Shown here piece by piece: positions 10,167-20,746 of a stretch of DNA of 64,000 bases. Every line of letters starts with the position of its first letter. Positions within the stretch are counted from its first letter, which is position 1. Position numbers and translations under genes: made by a program. Below the pieces are notes generated by a model that did no database searches, was not told the DNA's origin, and saw only the letters and a program-made list of their open reading frames with translations. Source of the DNA: Sclerotiophoma versabilis (lineage: Eukaryota; Ascomycota; Dothideomycetes; Pleosporales; Didymellaceae); contig JAAROD010000081.1 of the NCBI GenBank assembly GCA_012274445.1, forward strand, positions 496,001 through 560,000, in the 5' to 3' direction.

Positions 10167-11931
10167 CTATACGATTTCCGGCTTCTTGTCCTCGACATTT
10201 CTGTCCTCGAAGTTTCTATCCTCGACTTCCTCAATCTTCTCATCTGTCGTTGTCCCGCCCTTCTTGATGGCCTCCAGCTTGAGCTCCGTCGGCGGGGCAA
10301 CAACGGGCAGTGCGTTTCGCAGTTTGACGCTGTACTCGTGCTCCTCTTCGTTGACGGGTACGACGTCGACCGTCTGATCTTCGGGCAGCATGTCATGGGT
10401 CAGGGTCCAGCCGGCACGGCGCGCAAGCTCGGCAACAATGACGTCGCAGTCGCCGAGGAGCTGGATGTCGAAGTTGATGTGGTGGATGGGCTAGGGATGT
10501 TAGTCTTATCCATGGGAGTGCAGGTGATGACTTACATCGCGCGATATGAAGATCTGTGGCACGTCGCGCGGCAGGAAGTTGGGAATCTCGGACACGGGGG
10601 CTACCTTCATGCTCGTGCCCATGACGATGAGCAGATCCACCTTGTCCTTGTCGACGTCCTTGAGGCGGTCGAAGAAGTCGTTGGGCAGGGCTTCGCCGAA
10701 GAAGGTAATGTCTGGCTTCATGATGCCGGGCTGTGGCATGTCAAAGGCGCCGTCCGACTCGGAGTCTTCGTCGCTCGAGCGCTTCTTCCTGGCGCCGTGG
10801 CCGTTGGAGGTGCGCTTCCGCTTGGTGCCCGGCTTCTGGTTTGCAATCTCGTCAAGGCAGCGCTTGCACTCTGCAGGCTTCATGGCGCGCACCGAGTCGA
10901 AGATGTGGTCGCCGGGGACGTTGTACTTGCACTTGCGGCACGTGGCCGTGGCCCAGGAGCCGTGGCACTGGATCAGCTTCTCCTTGCGGATGCCGGCGTT
11001 GGCCTCGACGTTGTCGATGTTCTGGGTGTAGTTGGTGAGCAGCTTGTGCTTGTCCTGCAGCAGCTTGATGAACTCGTGGGTGGGGGTCCACTTCTTGAGG
11101 TCGGGCACAATGTCGCCGGCCAGCTGGTAGAAGATGCGCGGGTCGTCGTCGAAGTTGTGGATGTCAAAGACCTGCTCGGGCTCGTCGTAGCCCATGGAGC
11201 GCAGGCGCGAGTAGAAGCCCGTGTTCTTGGAGCGGAAGTCGGGGATGCCGAGGCTGGTGGAGATGCCGGCGCCGGTGATGACCATGACGTGCTGGCGCTC
11301 GCGCAGCAGGGCGGCGGCGTCGTCGATGGTGCGGTACTGGTCGAGGCGCGGGCGCTTGTTCAGCTCGCGGTTGATGGCGAGGCCCAGCAGCTGGTAGAAG
11401 TTGTCGTCGGGGGCGTCGTCGAGGAAGCGCGGGATGCGGACGTTGAAGGCGGTGCACAGCTTGCGGGCCGTCATCTTCTCCGACGTGATGTTCTCCATGA
11501 CGAACTGGCTGGCGCCGACGGCGTGCAGGCGCTGGCGCAGCTGGCGGGCCTCGTCGGGGCTGCATGTCTCGCTGTCTGCAGAGGTCAGCGGGGGGTCTGG
11601 CGGCAGGCGGGGGCGACGCACTGTTGGCCGAGTACTCGAAGGCGGCGACGTCGTCGAGGATCTCCTCGAACAGCGACGCCGTCTCCCACACGGCCTCGTC
11701 GTCTTCGTCGTCGGGGGCGGGGGCGCGGTCGTGGTCGCGGCCGTGGTTGCGGTCGTGGTTGCGGTTGTGGTTGCGGTCGTGGCCGTGGCCGTGGCCGTGG
11801 TCCTGGTCGTGGTCGTGGTCGGCTGCTGCTGCTGCTGCTGCTGCTGCTCCTGCGGTGACGCCGCCTGCTGCCGCGCTTGCTGCCGCGCCTGCTGCGACCA
11901 GGCCTGCTCCTGTGTGGGCCGGCGCCGCCAT
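10167..11931 (-). CDS. SIR2: NAD-dependent protein deacetylase, class I sirtuin (Sir2/Hst1/SIRT1 type)
   Basis: Removes acetyl groups from histone and other lysines using NAD+, acting in nuclear silencing (family knowledge). Exons 11622-11931, 10536-11575 and 10167-10490 (introns of 46 and 45 bp) give 557 residues. The NAD loop [15 protein letters not shown] is at 205-219, TQNID at 287-291, and the catalytic His is 308 in QCHGSW. The zinc ligands are Cys 316, 319, 340 and 343. The insertion after the second Cys pair is long, basic and acidic. The last exon carries [17 protein letters not shown], typical of Sir2/Hst1 C-termini. The first exon is unusual: poly-Ala followed by a His/Asp/Arg/Asn-rich repeat (about residues 25-70) encoded by a GC-rich imperfect array. 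All catalytic residues are present. Confidence 0.92.
11716..11850. repeat. Imperfect GTGGTC/GTGGCC array and CTG triplets in SIR2 exon 1
   Basis: Tandem hexamer-like repeats run to about 11820, followed by a CTG run up to about 11849. On the coding strand they give the His/Asp/Asn/Arg tract and poly-Ala of the sirtuin. Confidence 0.8.
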
Positions 11932-12492
11932 GGTGATGCTCGGTGTCTGCGCAGGGAGGCGCACGACAAGGCCATGTCCCGGGCTGCGGGCGCGGTTATT
12001 GGCCGCCTGCTCGTCGGCGGGACGGGCGGGCGGCGGGCGGGCGGCGGGCGGGCGGCGGCGGCTGATTGGCTGGGCGCGCGGAGTTGGGCGCAGACGCGGG
12101 CGAAACGCGACGACAGGTCACCTCGCCGGGCTCGCCAATCTGCAATGGCCGCCGCCAGCATCATCTGGCATGCAGCCGGGCCCACGCCGCAGCCAGCCAG
12201 CAGCACGCGAGGACGCGAGGACACGCCCGGAGCCAGTCACTGCTTCGGCATCCCGAGCTGCGTCGCCTGCCCGCGCTGCCGTCGCCGTCGCCGTCACCGC
12301 GCCCGTCGCCTTGTCATTTCTTCGCTGCTCGCTGCTCGCTGCCCGCCGCTGCGCTGCGCTGCTCCACCGCCAGCACCGCCAGCACCACTATAAGGCACGC
12401 CTGCCCCGGCCTCTGCATCCCCAGCTGCCTGCCTGCCTGCCTGCCTCTGCCCCTGCCTCTGCCTCTGCGTGCCGTGCGCCGCCGCGAATCCA
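11932..12492. promoter_or_regulatory. GC-rich bidirectional promoter, SIR2 / F-box gene
   Basis: A 561-bp divergent interval, extremely G+C- and CpG-rich, with GGCGGGCGGGC-type runs near 12020-12060 and a CTGC/CCTG array at 12424-12470 before the F-box ATG. Long frames here are a by-product of composition, not genes. Confidence 0.5.
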
Positions 12493-13584
12493 ATGGCCGC
12501 CGTCGAGCTGCCTGCACCGCTGCCCCAGACGCCCGCCCCCCTCGACGCCGCGCTGGCCCGCGGGCCCGCGTTCGTGCACCCCTCGCCGCTCTCCCTCCAT
12601 GTCCTGCGCGCGCTGCAGACCGACGAGCAGCCCGACGCGCAGCCGGACGAGCAGTCGGACCTGGCCTGCTCGCGTGCGCGTGCGCGTGCGCGTGCAAGCT
12701 CCCTCGAGACGCTGCCCGCCGAGATCATCAACCACATCCTCTCCCACCTCGTCCACCCCCGCTCGCGCCTGCCCGGCCTCACCGAGGCCCAGAGCGCCCA
12801 CGACTTCCCGCGCCAGACCAAGCTCGAGATCAAGAACCGCGAGGACCTGACCACCCTGCCCGACGCCCAGCGCTGGGCCGCCGACATGTTCGACTTCAAC
12901 TCGCTGCGCCATCCCTTCCACGTCCTCGCCCTGGCCTCGACCCGCCTGCGGGCCTCAGTCGAGAGCTACTGCGCCCACCTGGTGCGCGCCTGCAACATGT
13001 TCAACCTGCCCTTTGCCCACTACGACGCCTACGGCCCCGCCTGCGTCTATCCCGACCTGAGCCAGATCGTCTACCGCCGCCTGTGGCTGCAGCACGCCCC
13101 GCGCCTGTGCATATACTGCCACACCGCCCTGGACTGCTACCCCTTCCCGGTAGTGAAGCGCCTGATCGCCGCCTGCGAGGACTGCTTCTACCGCCAGACG
13201 CTGGTATGCCTTCTACTTTCTTGTTTCTGTACATGTCACTGATTCCTGCAGACCGTCGACGAGGTCGAGCGCCAGTACCACATCTCCATCCCCACCGTCC
13301 TGGCCTCGCCCTTCATCCGCGGCCCCGGCCCCAACTCGCCGTGGGTCCTGCGCATCGACGTCGAGGCCATGGCCTTCCGCCTCTACGGCACCCGTGCCTT
13401 CCACGCCGCCCACGTCGACCAGCTCGGCAAGCCCTGCTCCATCTGCGCCATCACCCGCTTCACCCCCGAGTTCTCCGCGAGCACGCGGAGTGAGCGAGGC
13501 CTGAAGAGGGGCACCACACGCCCGGTGAGGAGGGTGGTCAGCCAGAAGAGGAAGGGCGCCAGGCGCTCTAGCCGGCTCAGCTAG
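12493..13584 (+). CDS. F-box protein with zinc-binding-like cysteine pairs
   Basis: Probable substrate adaptor of an SCF ubiquitin ligase. Exons 12493-13203 and 13252-13584 (48-bp intron, phase 0) give 347 residues. The N-terminus is Ala/Pro-rich. The F-box-like segment LETLPAEIINHILSHLV lies at about residues 75-92. Downstream are paired cysteines (CIYCHTALDC, ACEDC and CSIC) that look like a zinc-binding module, and the C-terminus is very basic (KRKGARRSSRLS), suggesting a nuclear protein. It is divergent from SIR2. Codon third positions are strongly G/C, as in its neighbour. The substrate is unknown. Confidence 0.82.
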
Positions 13585-14058
13585 ACATGATCATACACTG
13601 CATGGAAAAGAAATCGGGACGGCGTTTGGGCATATTACGGCCAAAATCTTTCTGTTTGGCGTTGGGGTCCGACTTTGGTCGTGTTGCATTTGTTGCGTTT
13701 GCATTCAAGATACCTCGCGGCGTTGGTTGTTGCATCAGTCATGCATTAGTCTGGAAGTAGTAGTCAGGCATCAGTCTGACATTAGTCACAGCATGAAATT
13801 GGAGTTGTGCAAACACGAAATATCCTGTTGATCATCCAGCCCATCTGACGGCAGGAATAACGTGCTTTGCAGCCTTGAATCGACTCACCTCGCTGCCAAT
13901 GTAATAATCCTCGCCAGTAATCCCCCTCATCAGTAATAATCCCCCTGTTAATAATAATCCTACCCCTCCCCACCTAATCTCGATCCCAACTTGCATCCAT
14001 CCACAGTCCTCCTCCTACTACTTACATAGTAGTCTACAAGTATACTCGGCAAGTAGGG

Positions 14059-14139
<81 letters not shown>

Positions 14140-14629
14140 TATTATTATGCAGCAATAGTAGTAGTTGTAGTAGTAGTTCCACTAGAATCCTCTAATAATC
14201 CTCTAATCAATATGTAATATTATGTAATTAAAAAAAAAAAAAAAAAATATTTAGGATTATAGTATTATTTAAAAAAATTATTATTATTATTATTATTATT
14301 ATTATTTTAGCTTTTTCTTAATTTGCGTTTTTCATTTATTTATGCGGGTTCTTCCTTTTTCTTTTTCTTTTTTTTTTTTTTTTTCAGCCCGGTATCTTGA
14401 TTTCTATGGTTGGTATACGGTATACGGTATACGACGGGATACGGAATACAGGATACAGGTGGAGATGGAGATGGAGATGGAGATGGATGGACTACTTGTA
14501 CTTATGCTCATACTTACTTACTTGCTTACTTACTTACTTGCTTACACACACTATAATTATACTCAGTCACTCACACAAAATCATCGCCTATTTCTACAAC
14601 AGCAAACATGTCCAATTTCTACCGCACAT
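13585..14629. repeat. Intergenic microsatellite cluster
   Basis: No gene is supported. Simple repeats: an interrupted ATT tract at 14060-14148, 18 A at 14230-14247, ATT at about 14277-14307, a T tract at about 14368-14384, three GGTATAC heptamers followed by degenerate copies at about 14412-14458, GGAGAT units at about 14460-14486, and ACTT/GCTT units at about 14511-14547. Further short tracts of TAATAATCC type precede them near 13900-13970. Confidence 0.85.
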
Positions 14630-15922
14630 CTATCGCAGGTTCCGTGGATCCACAACACTAACCCAGATATTCTCCTTGTTCTCGCTATACGCTACGACCA
14701 ACTTCCCGTTCACCATGATTGCCGTGGGGTAGCTGAACATGAGTCTCTTCAACTTCCTCGTGTCGGGCGCAATGACCGTGCTGGCGTTTGTCCTCAACAC
14801 GCCGATGCCAGTGTACGACCCGTTACCGGCCCGGGACGTGGCAATGGTGAGCGGCTGGCGGTACCTCTCCGTGTTGTTGCGTGGATTGTGCACCAGGTAC
14901 CGGTCGCCGTTCGGGAGGACGCCCAGATGCTGCTTGCTCCCCACGTCAGGCATGTTGGTCTTGAAGATCTGGTTGCCGTGCTGGCGCTCCACTTTGGGGT
15001 ACCAGGCCGCGCCGTTGCGGGACCTGGTGTGCTCGACCCACACTGCATTGCTGATGGTGTCTGAGCCGGAGATGTCGCGCCAGAAGCGTTCCCAGTAGCC
15101 GCCGGATCTGTTGCCGAACCACACCGAATGTGTTGGCTCTTGCATGTCATGGACGTCGTCGGCAGCGAAGAGTTTGGTTTGGTACAACCAAGTCCCCCAG
15201 GCTGGTACCTTTGCTGGCTCCGTGAGGTATGCTTCGATCTGCTTGGCGTGCTTACAAAACTTCATGCCATATTTCCCGTAGACAGTCTCGTTGAAGCGGA
15301 CGACTTCAGTCCAGTTGTTCTGCGACGTCCAACACGGGTCGCCTACTGGCTTTCCGGCTTTGTCAATGACGCGTGCGATTCGGCCTGCTGCCTTGGTGCC
15401 CTTTGCATTGTCGCCCCAGCAGTAGCGCAGAGTCGTCTGTGACACGGCGTACAGGGTGTTTTTGTCGATGGGGACCCATGCCACCGGATGGTGGGCTCGT
15501 TGCCAGATGCGGTTGTCGCACCAGTAGGTATAATTGGCTGGATTGGTCTGATTGGGAAGGAGAGCATCAGGCAGTATGGAGTAGCCTTTGGACCATGTAA
15601 ACCCGCCATCGGTGGAAGTAGATAGCCATGCATCTTGGCCAGTCGAGTCTTCATCAATGGGCGCTGTGGAGTACATCAGAAACGCCCGTTTTCCGTCATG
15701 GTAGAGTTCAGGGTGGTGAGCATAGGTCCGGTTGACTTCTGTCCCCTTGTATACCAGGACTTCGGCGTCGACCTTGAGCTGCGGCCAGCCTGCGTAGATC
15801 GGGTCGGAGTAGTCGATGGGCGGCGACACTTTCCAATACTGATCCGGTGAAGGAGGTGCTTGAGCCTGTACTATGGGTGACAGCACAGCAGTGAGCACGG
15901 CAGCCAGGAGCTGTGGACGCAT
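14630..15922 (-). CDS. Secreted sialidase-like (Asp-box/BNR) protein
   Basis: Single exon, 430 residues. The first ~20 residues are a signal peptide (RPQLLAAVLTAVLSPIVQA), so the protein is exported. The Asp-box motif S-x-D-x-G-x-T-W is clear (STDGGFTWSK, near residue 105), and the remainder has the alternating aromatic/Gly pattern of a beta-propeller, with several N-glycosylation sequons (NRT, NQT, NYT, NWT, NET, NGS). Function is inferred: a six-bladed propeller hydrolase or lectin acting on extracellular glycans. The arginine triad and nucleophilic Tyr of true GH33 sialidases cannot be assigned by eye, so enzymatic activity is unproven. The microsatellite cluster begins immediately beyond its 3' end. 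Confidence 0.72.
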   Translation of the reverse strand: MRPQLLAAVLTAVLSPIVQAQAPPSPDQYWKVSPPIDYSDPIYAGWPQLKVDAEVLVYKGTEVNRTYAHHPELYHDGKRAFLMYSTAPIDEDSTGQDAWLSTSTDGGFTWSKGYSILPDALLPNQTNPANYTYWCDNRIWQRAHHPVAWVPIDKNTLYAVSQTTLRYCWGDNAKGTKAAGRIARVIDKAGKPVGDPCWTSQNNWTEVVRFNETVYGKYGMKFCKHAKQIEAYLTEPAKVPAWGTWLYQTKLFAADDVHDMQEPTHSVWFGNRSGGYWERFWRDISGSDTISNAVWVEHTRSRNGAAWYPKVERQHGNQIFKTNMPDVGSKQHLGVLPNGDRYLVHNPRNNTERYRQPLTIATSRAGNGSYTGIGVLRTNASTVIAPDTRKLKRLMFSYPTAIMVNGKLVVAYSENKENIWVSVVDPRNLR

Positions 15923-16432
15923 CGTGGGGTGTGTGAGGATGATAGGAGCGCTCTGTGTTCGAGCAACTTAGATTATATGTACCAATCCTGGCCAGCTTGG
16001 TTCTGGGTCAACATAACCCGGAGGCTCTGCAAGCTGATTGAGATCCATGAATCAGAATTTCTCCAGACCTTCAACCTGCATCTCGGCCTTGGACATCGGC
16101 TGTCGCTTGCGCTAGAACGTCTCAAGGTGCAGGAACGCAGCTCATTTCGACACCCCTGGTCGGATGCGGGGTTCACATACTTTACCCCACGGGGGAAGAA
16201 GGTGGTGACGCCAGGTACATGATGTTGGCTCTTGTAGGGTAGACTCCTCTGAGATTGACCTGGGGGTTGTTTCGAGATTATCCTGAGTGTATGGTAATGA
16301 GTGAGGAAGGTTCAACAGTGAGGTCATATTTGGCAACATGGGGATAAATATATTAACTCCGGCCCCGCCTTGAGCTTCCTCATCTCATCTAGACCGGCTC
16401 CAGCACCGCACCACCAACCTGCGTCCCTCACC
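15923..16432. promoter_or_regulatory. Divergent promoter region, sialidase-like / NAS6
   Basis: A 510-bp interval. A TATA-like ATAAATATATTAA lies at about 16343-16355, some 80 bp before the NAS6 ATG. On the other strand ACATATAATC near 15975 may serve the sialidase-like gene. Confidence 0.5.
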
Positions 16433-17225
16433 ATGTCCGTCGCTGCTCTCGAAGAATACAAGGCAAAGTACGCCATCCACGAGGCCTGCCGCGAAGGTCA
16501 AAGTACGCTTGCCACCCAGATCCTCAAGCCTCATTCCCCACTACTCATACTAACATGGCCCAGCATCAAAAGTCGAGTCCCTGCTCTCCGCAAATCCCAA
16601 GCTCGCAAGCCTACGTGACCCCGACGACCGCCTCCCGCTGCACTGGGCCGCCTCGTTCAACCACCTGCCGATCGTGCAGGTCCTCGTGCAGGCCAAGAAC
16701 TTCGACGTCGACGCCACCGACGGCTCCGGTTGGACGGCGCTGCACATGGCGTGCTCCCGCAAAGACGGCGAAGCAGTCGTCGCCCTGCTGCTATCCAAAG
16801 GCGCAGATGTCAACGCCAAGACCAACACGGGCCAGACGGCGCTGCACTTCTGCGCCTCCAAGAACAACCTCGACATTGCGCGGTCCCTGATGGCGCTCAA
16901 GCCGCCCGCCAGCGCCAGGCTGAAGGATAAGAGGGGCCAGTTGCCGCTGCACCGCGCGGCTGCGGCGGGGAATGTGCCGATGATCAAGGCCCTGCTGGAT
17001 ACGGGGAAGAGCCCGCTGAACGCGACGGATGTCGATGGGCAGACGGCGCTGCATCATGCGGTTAGTGAGGGGCATGGGGATGCGGCCATGTTGCTGCTGC
17101 AGAGGGGTGCGGAGTGGGACAAGAAGGATGCGTGGGACAAGGTCGCTTTGGACTATGCGCCGGATGCGAAAACGAGGAGTTTTATACTGCAGAGTGCCGA
17201 GAGAGAGGGGGTTGATTTGGAGTAG
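16433..17225 (+). CDS. NAS6: 26S proteasome assembly chaperone Nas6 (gankyrin/PSMD10)
   Basis: Ankyrin-repeat chaperone that binds the Rpt3 C-domain during assembly of the 19S base (family knowledge). Exons 16433-16502 and 16564-17225 (61-bp intron with an ACTAAC branch site) give 243 residues, slightly longer than yeast Nas6. About six ankyrin repeats are visible, with hallmarks RLPLHWAASFNH, GWTALHMAC, GQTALHFCA, GQLPLHRAAAAG and GQTALHHAVSEGHGDAA. The order and the last pair match Nas6 rather than a random ankyrin protein. It converges on the TMF gene, 116 bp away. Confidence 0.92.
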
Positions 17226-17341
17226 GCACAGGGAAAGTGGAGGAAGAGTGGAGATATACCCAGCATCAAACGGCGTTCAGCATAGCACGGCATTTACTCG
17301 ACGAAACACATACTTGAATCGCATGGCATTGTCATGCTTCA

Positions 17342-20041
17342 TCACCGCCCCATTGTACTAACGAGCTCGCGGTACATCCTCTTAACCTCTACAAGGTCCC
17401 CCTCCAACTCCTCGACTCTCTCCGTCTTCTCCCCCAGCATCTCCAGCGTCGTCTCATACCGCTCTCTCACCTCGCTCAGCTCCTTTTCCAACTGTCCAAC
17501 TCGTTTCTTTTGTTCCTGCTTCTCCTCGACCTCGCGCATCAGCGCAACGACTTCCTCGCGAGCCTCATCGCGCTGTGCACTCAACCGAGCCATCTCCTCT
17601 TTATGCGTCGCTTTTTCCGACTCCAGACGCCGCACCGCTGCGCTCATGCGCTCCACGAGTTGCACGCTGGGCCCGGCGCCGACCGTGGACACGGATATCA
17701 TATCGTTGATTGTCCGATGCGGACTCGACATGTTCTCAAAAGGCTCATCGTAGTCGACAGTGTGGATCGAGGGTGTGTATGGCGTATGTGACCCGCCATT
17801 AAGGCTAGACATACCCGAGGGAATTGAGTCCTGGCGTTGCGGTGTTCCAATCTCGGGCGTGCGCATGCTTGGGGAGGTTTTTTGACGGTTGGTTGAGGGC
17901 CGTCGGGCGTCTTCTAGCATGCGATCAATGGGTGAGAGGGTCGTGTCTATGCGTGATGCTGTGGAACGGGGCGCTCGGCGGTCGTAGATGCCTAGCGGGT
18001 CAGGGGAGCGTTGGCGATTCGATATCGAGAGCGAATCGGCTCTGAGGTGGGTCGAGACCGAGAGGGGGTTGTGCTGTTGTGTTTCTAGCTGCCATCTGCT
18101 CTTCTCTTCTTCGAGGCGTTGCTGCGTCTCGGCTTCCCAGACTTTCTTTTCACGCTCGAGATCGGCTTTGGCGTCCTGCGCTGCTGCCTCCGCTGCTGTC
18201 AGTCGACTTTGCAATTTCTGTGCTGCTTCTCGCTGCTCGGTCAAGTCTTGTTCGAGCGCTCTGGCCCGCTCGTTGATGCTGTCCAGCTCATCCTCAAGAC
18301 GGCGGGCCTTCGAGTTGATATCTCTGGCTTTCCGTCTGATGTCAGACTCGCGCTTCGCAGTCTCATCACGGTCCTTTTCAAGTGCCGCTACTCGAGATGT
18401 CAGAGTGGTCTCAATGCCTTGCCAATTCTCCGAAGCAAGAGAGTACTGCGTCTGCAACGTCTCTATCTGTCGTAGAAGCTTGGCTTGAGAGTCGCCTGTC
18501 GCTGACGAGGTAGCTTCTTCGGAACGGCTGCGAAGGAGTTCGAGTTTCGACTCGAGATTCTGAAAGTCATGTCAGTAGTTGTAAGCGTTGGCGTGGTCAA
18601 GATGACTTACACTGATCTCACCGCGCAGCTCCAGCTCGGTGATGTTAGCCTTCTCTTGCTGGCTCTTCGCCTGCTCCTTAGCAGCCTGGATTTCTTTCCT
18701 TGCACGATCCTCAGCGAGCTTCTTCTCGATGCGCAGGTTATCGAGGTCCTCTTGCAGTGATGCGGTAGCCCTCTTCTCGGCTTCCAAAGCCCCAGCTTTG
18801 ACTCTTTTCTCCGCATCCTCTGCCCGAGAGAGCGCTTCGGTCAACTGCTTTCGAAGTTCCGTTATCGTCAGATTGGCCTCCTCTCGCTCTGCCCTGATTG
18901 TGTTGATATCCTTTTCGATCTTGTCCACAACCTTCAGCTTCTCCTGCGCAGCCTTCTCGCCGGCTTCTGCTCGCTTGGCTCGTTCTGACTGTTCTGTAAT
19001 ACTGTTCTCAGCCTTTGTCAAACGCTGCTTCAGCGTGGTGATTTCTTTGTTCTGCTCTTGCCCTTTTGCACGCAGTTGCTTAATGATCGTCATGTGCTTC
19101 ATCTCAGTCTTCGAGAGTTTCTGTCCTTCCTCCATGAGTGCTGCTATCTGGGCATCTCTCTCTGCTAGCTTCTTGTCCAGCGACGTTGCATCTGACTCTG
19201 CCGAAGTTGTCTTCGCAGAGGCGGCCAGTTGTTGAGAAAGGTATGTAAGCTTGGACTGCAAGGCATCGATGCGCTCAAGGTGTGAATTGAGCTCGTCTCG
19301 ATGTCCGCGGACCGTCTCCTCGTGCGCTGCTTGCAAGCTCGACAGCTCAGATGCAAGGATATCAGGATCTTGTGAAGAAGGCAGCTCGGGCTCGACTGAC
19401 GGTGAGACATTGGTGGCTGGCCGTGACAGATCGCTGTCAGTCGATTGACGTGGTGAGGATGCTTGCGGGATGATTATCGACGGTATGGACATAGTAGGCA
19501 GGCGCATCGCCGCTGGTTGTTCGGACACGAGAGGTGCAGTCTGCGGTGATGCCATAGGAGGCGAAGCCACAGGCGCTGCCGCCTCGCTTGAAGGTTTCGC
19601 AGTGCTGTCCTTCTTCTCTTCCCCTGCTCTGGTCGCCGCTTCCTCAGCCGCCGCTGTCGGCGCGTCCACAGGCTCCGAAGCCTTCGAGTCGATACTTGAT
19701 CGCCCCGGGTCCGCGACAGCCGTAACGCCTGTACTCCGCAGAGCCGGACTTTCTGGTCGCGACCCCATATCAGACGATGTGCGCGCATTCTCTGTGCCTT
19801 TTGTCACAGCCTTCGCCAGCCTTTCTTGCAACCTTGAGTTCGGTCTGCTTCTGGATGAGTTGCGCGACAGCCCGCCCTGCTCGATTGCCAACTTCTTGTC
19901 CACAGCCGCCTTCTCGCTGCTCTCTGGCTTCGCGGCAGCGTCTGCAGGTTTCGCGGGGCCATTTCCATCCTCTGTCAAGATGGTATCGAGCCGCGACTCA
20001 AGACCAGACAGCGCGCTGTTCCACCAATTCTTTCCGCTCAT
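17342..20041 (-). CDS. SGM1: Golgin, TMF1/Sgm1 family coiled-coil protein
   Basis: Peripheral Golgi tether that binds Rab6/Ypt6 through its C-terminal domain (family knowledge). Exons 18611-20041 and 17342-18559 (51-bp intron, phase 0) give 882 residues. The N-terminus, MSGKNWWNSALSGLESRLD, is characteristic. Then come ~200 residues of Ser/Pro/Ala-rich disordered sequence and a coiled coil from about 230 to 650 (TMF DNA-bd type). After a second linker with Ser/Thr-Pro sites, the final ~115 residues (VERMSAAVRRLESEKATHKE to VKRMYRELVSTM) form the TMF_TATA_bd/GRAB-like domain. The gene looks complete. Confidence 0.9.
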
Positions 20042-20746
20042 ATTGATGACTCGTCCGACTGTTCAAATGTCGTGCTTGCCCAACACGCAGGCGGCTCTGC
20101 TAGCGTTCACCGTGAGCTCGCTCTTCGTCTGGATCTATGCATCGCTCATGTGCGCCAAGGGCCAGCGTGGAGTGTGTGTTCGTGATACGGCGAGTAGCGT
20201 GTTGCGTTGCGGGGACTTCGGAGGTGAGACGGGGATCATTGGCTTGCCGATGGCCAATTCTGACGTCTTGGGTGCTTTTGGGGATCTAAGCAGTTTCGTG
20301 GGAGATTTGGAGATTTTGGAGATTCTGGAGAAGCTGGAGACTATCGCAATTTCGTTATGTACGACGTGTCAACAGTGTCGTCGTGGCCTCAGACAGCCGC
20401 GCAATGCTGAGCTCCATGGCGCGCTGCCAAAGGATGCGCCTAGCAGCCTTGCAGAGCACCCGATTGGACTGGATTACCCTGCAGCACAAGAGGTACCATT
20501 GGCCCTTGCATCCTTCTCCGGATTTCACGACTACCTCGCTCTTTCCAATATAATCACAGAATTGAACATGCAGACTCGCATAAATTCAACAAATCGTCAG
20601 GCACTGCCACGGACATCGACACGTGCCCGATATGGCTTAGTCTTGCTAGTCGTCTTCCGTCGGTGACGACGTGATTGATTCGCTCTCACTTCGAAGCGGA
20701 CAAGGTACACATTGACAGCTACACAGAACCAACCAGCCTTTGTCAT
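20042..20746. other. Intergenic region, TMF / NIT2
   Basis: A 705-bp divergent interval holding both promoters. A short GGAGATTTT/GGAGATTCT/GGAGAAGCT repeat lies at about 20298-20340. The long plus-strand frame crossing it is antisense to the golgin and not a gene. Confidence 0.55.

Noticed and set aside
10131..11858. Long plus-strand frame of 575 codons
   Set aside because: It is antisense to the conserved SIR2 exons and arises from GC-rich codon bias; it has low complexity and no domain.
11401..13493. Overlapping long Arg/Ala/Pro-rich frames on both strands around 12 kb
   Set aside because: By-products of extreme GC content; the SIR2 and F-box frames carry the conserved residues and splice signals.
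19470..20666. 398-codon plus-strand frame reaching past the golgin start
   Set aside because: Mostly antisense to the TMF coding exon, and the remainder has no family resemblance.
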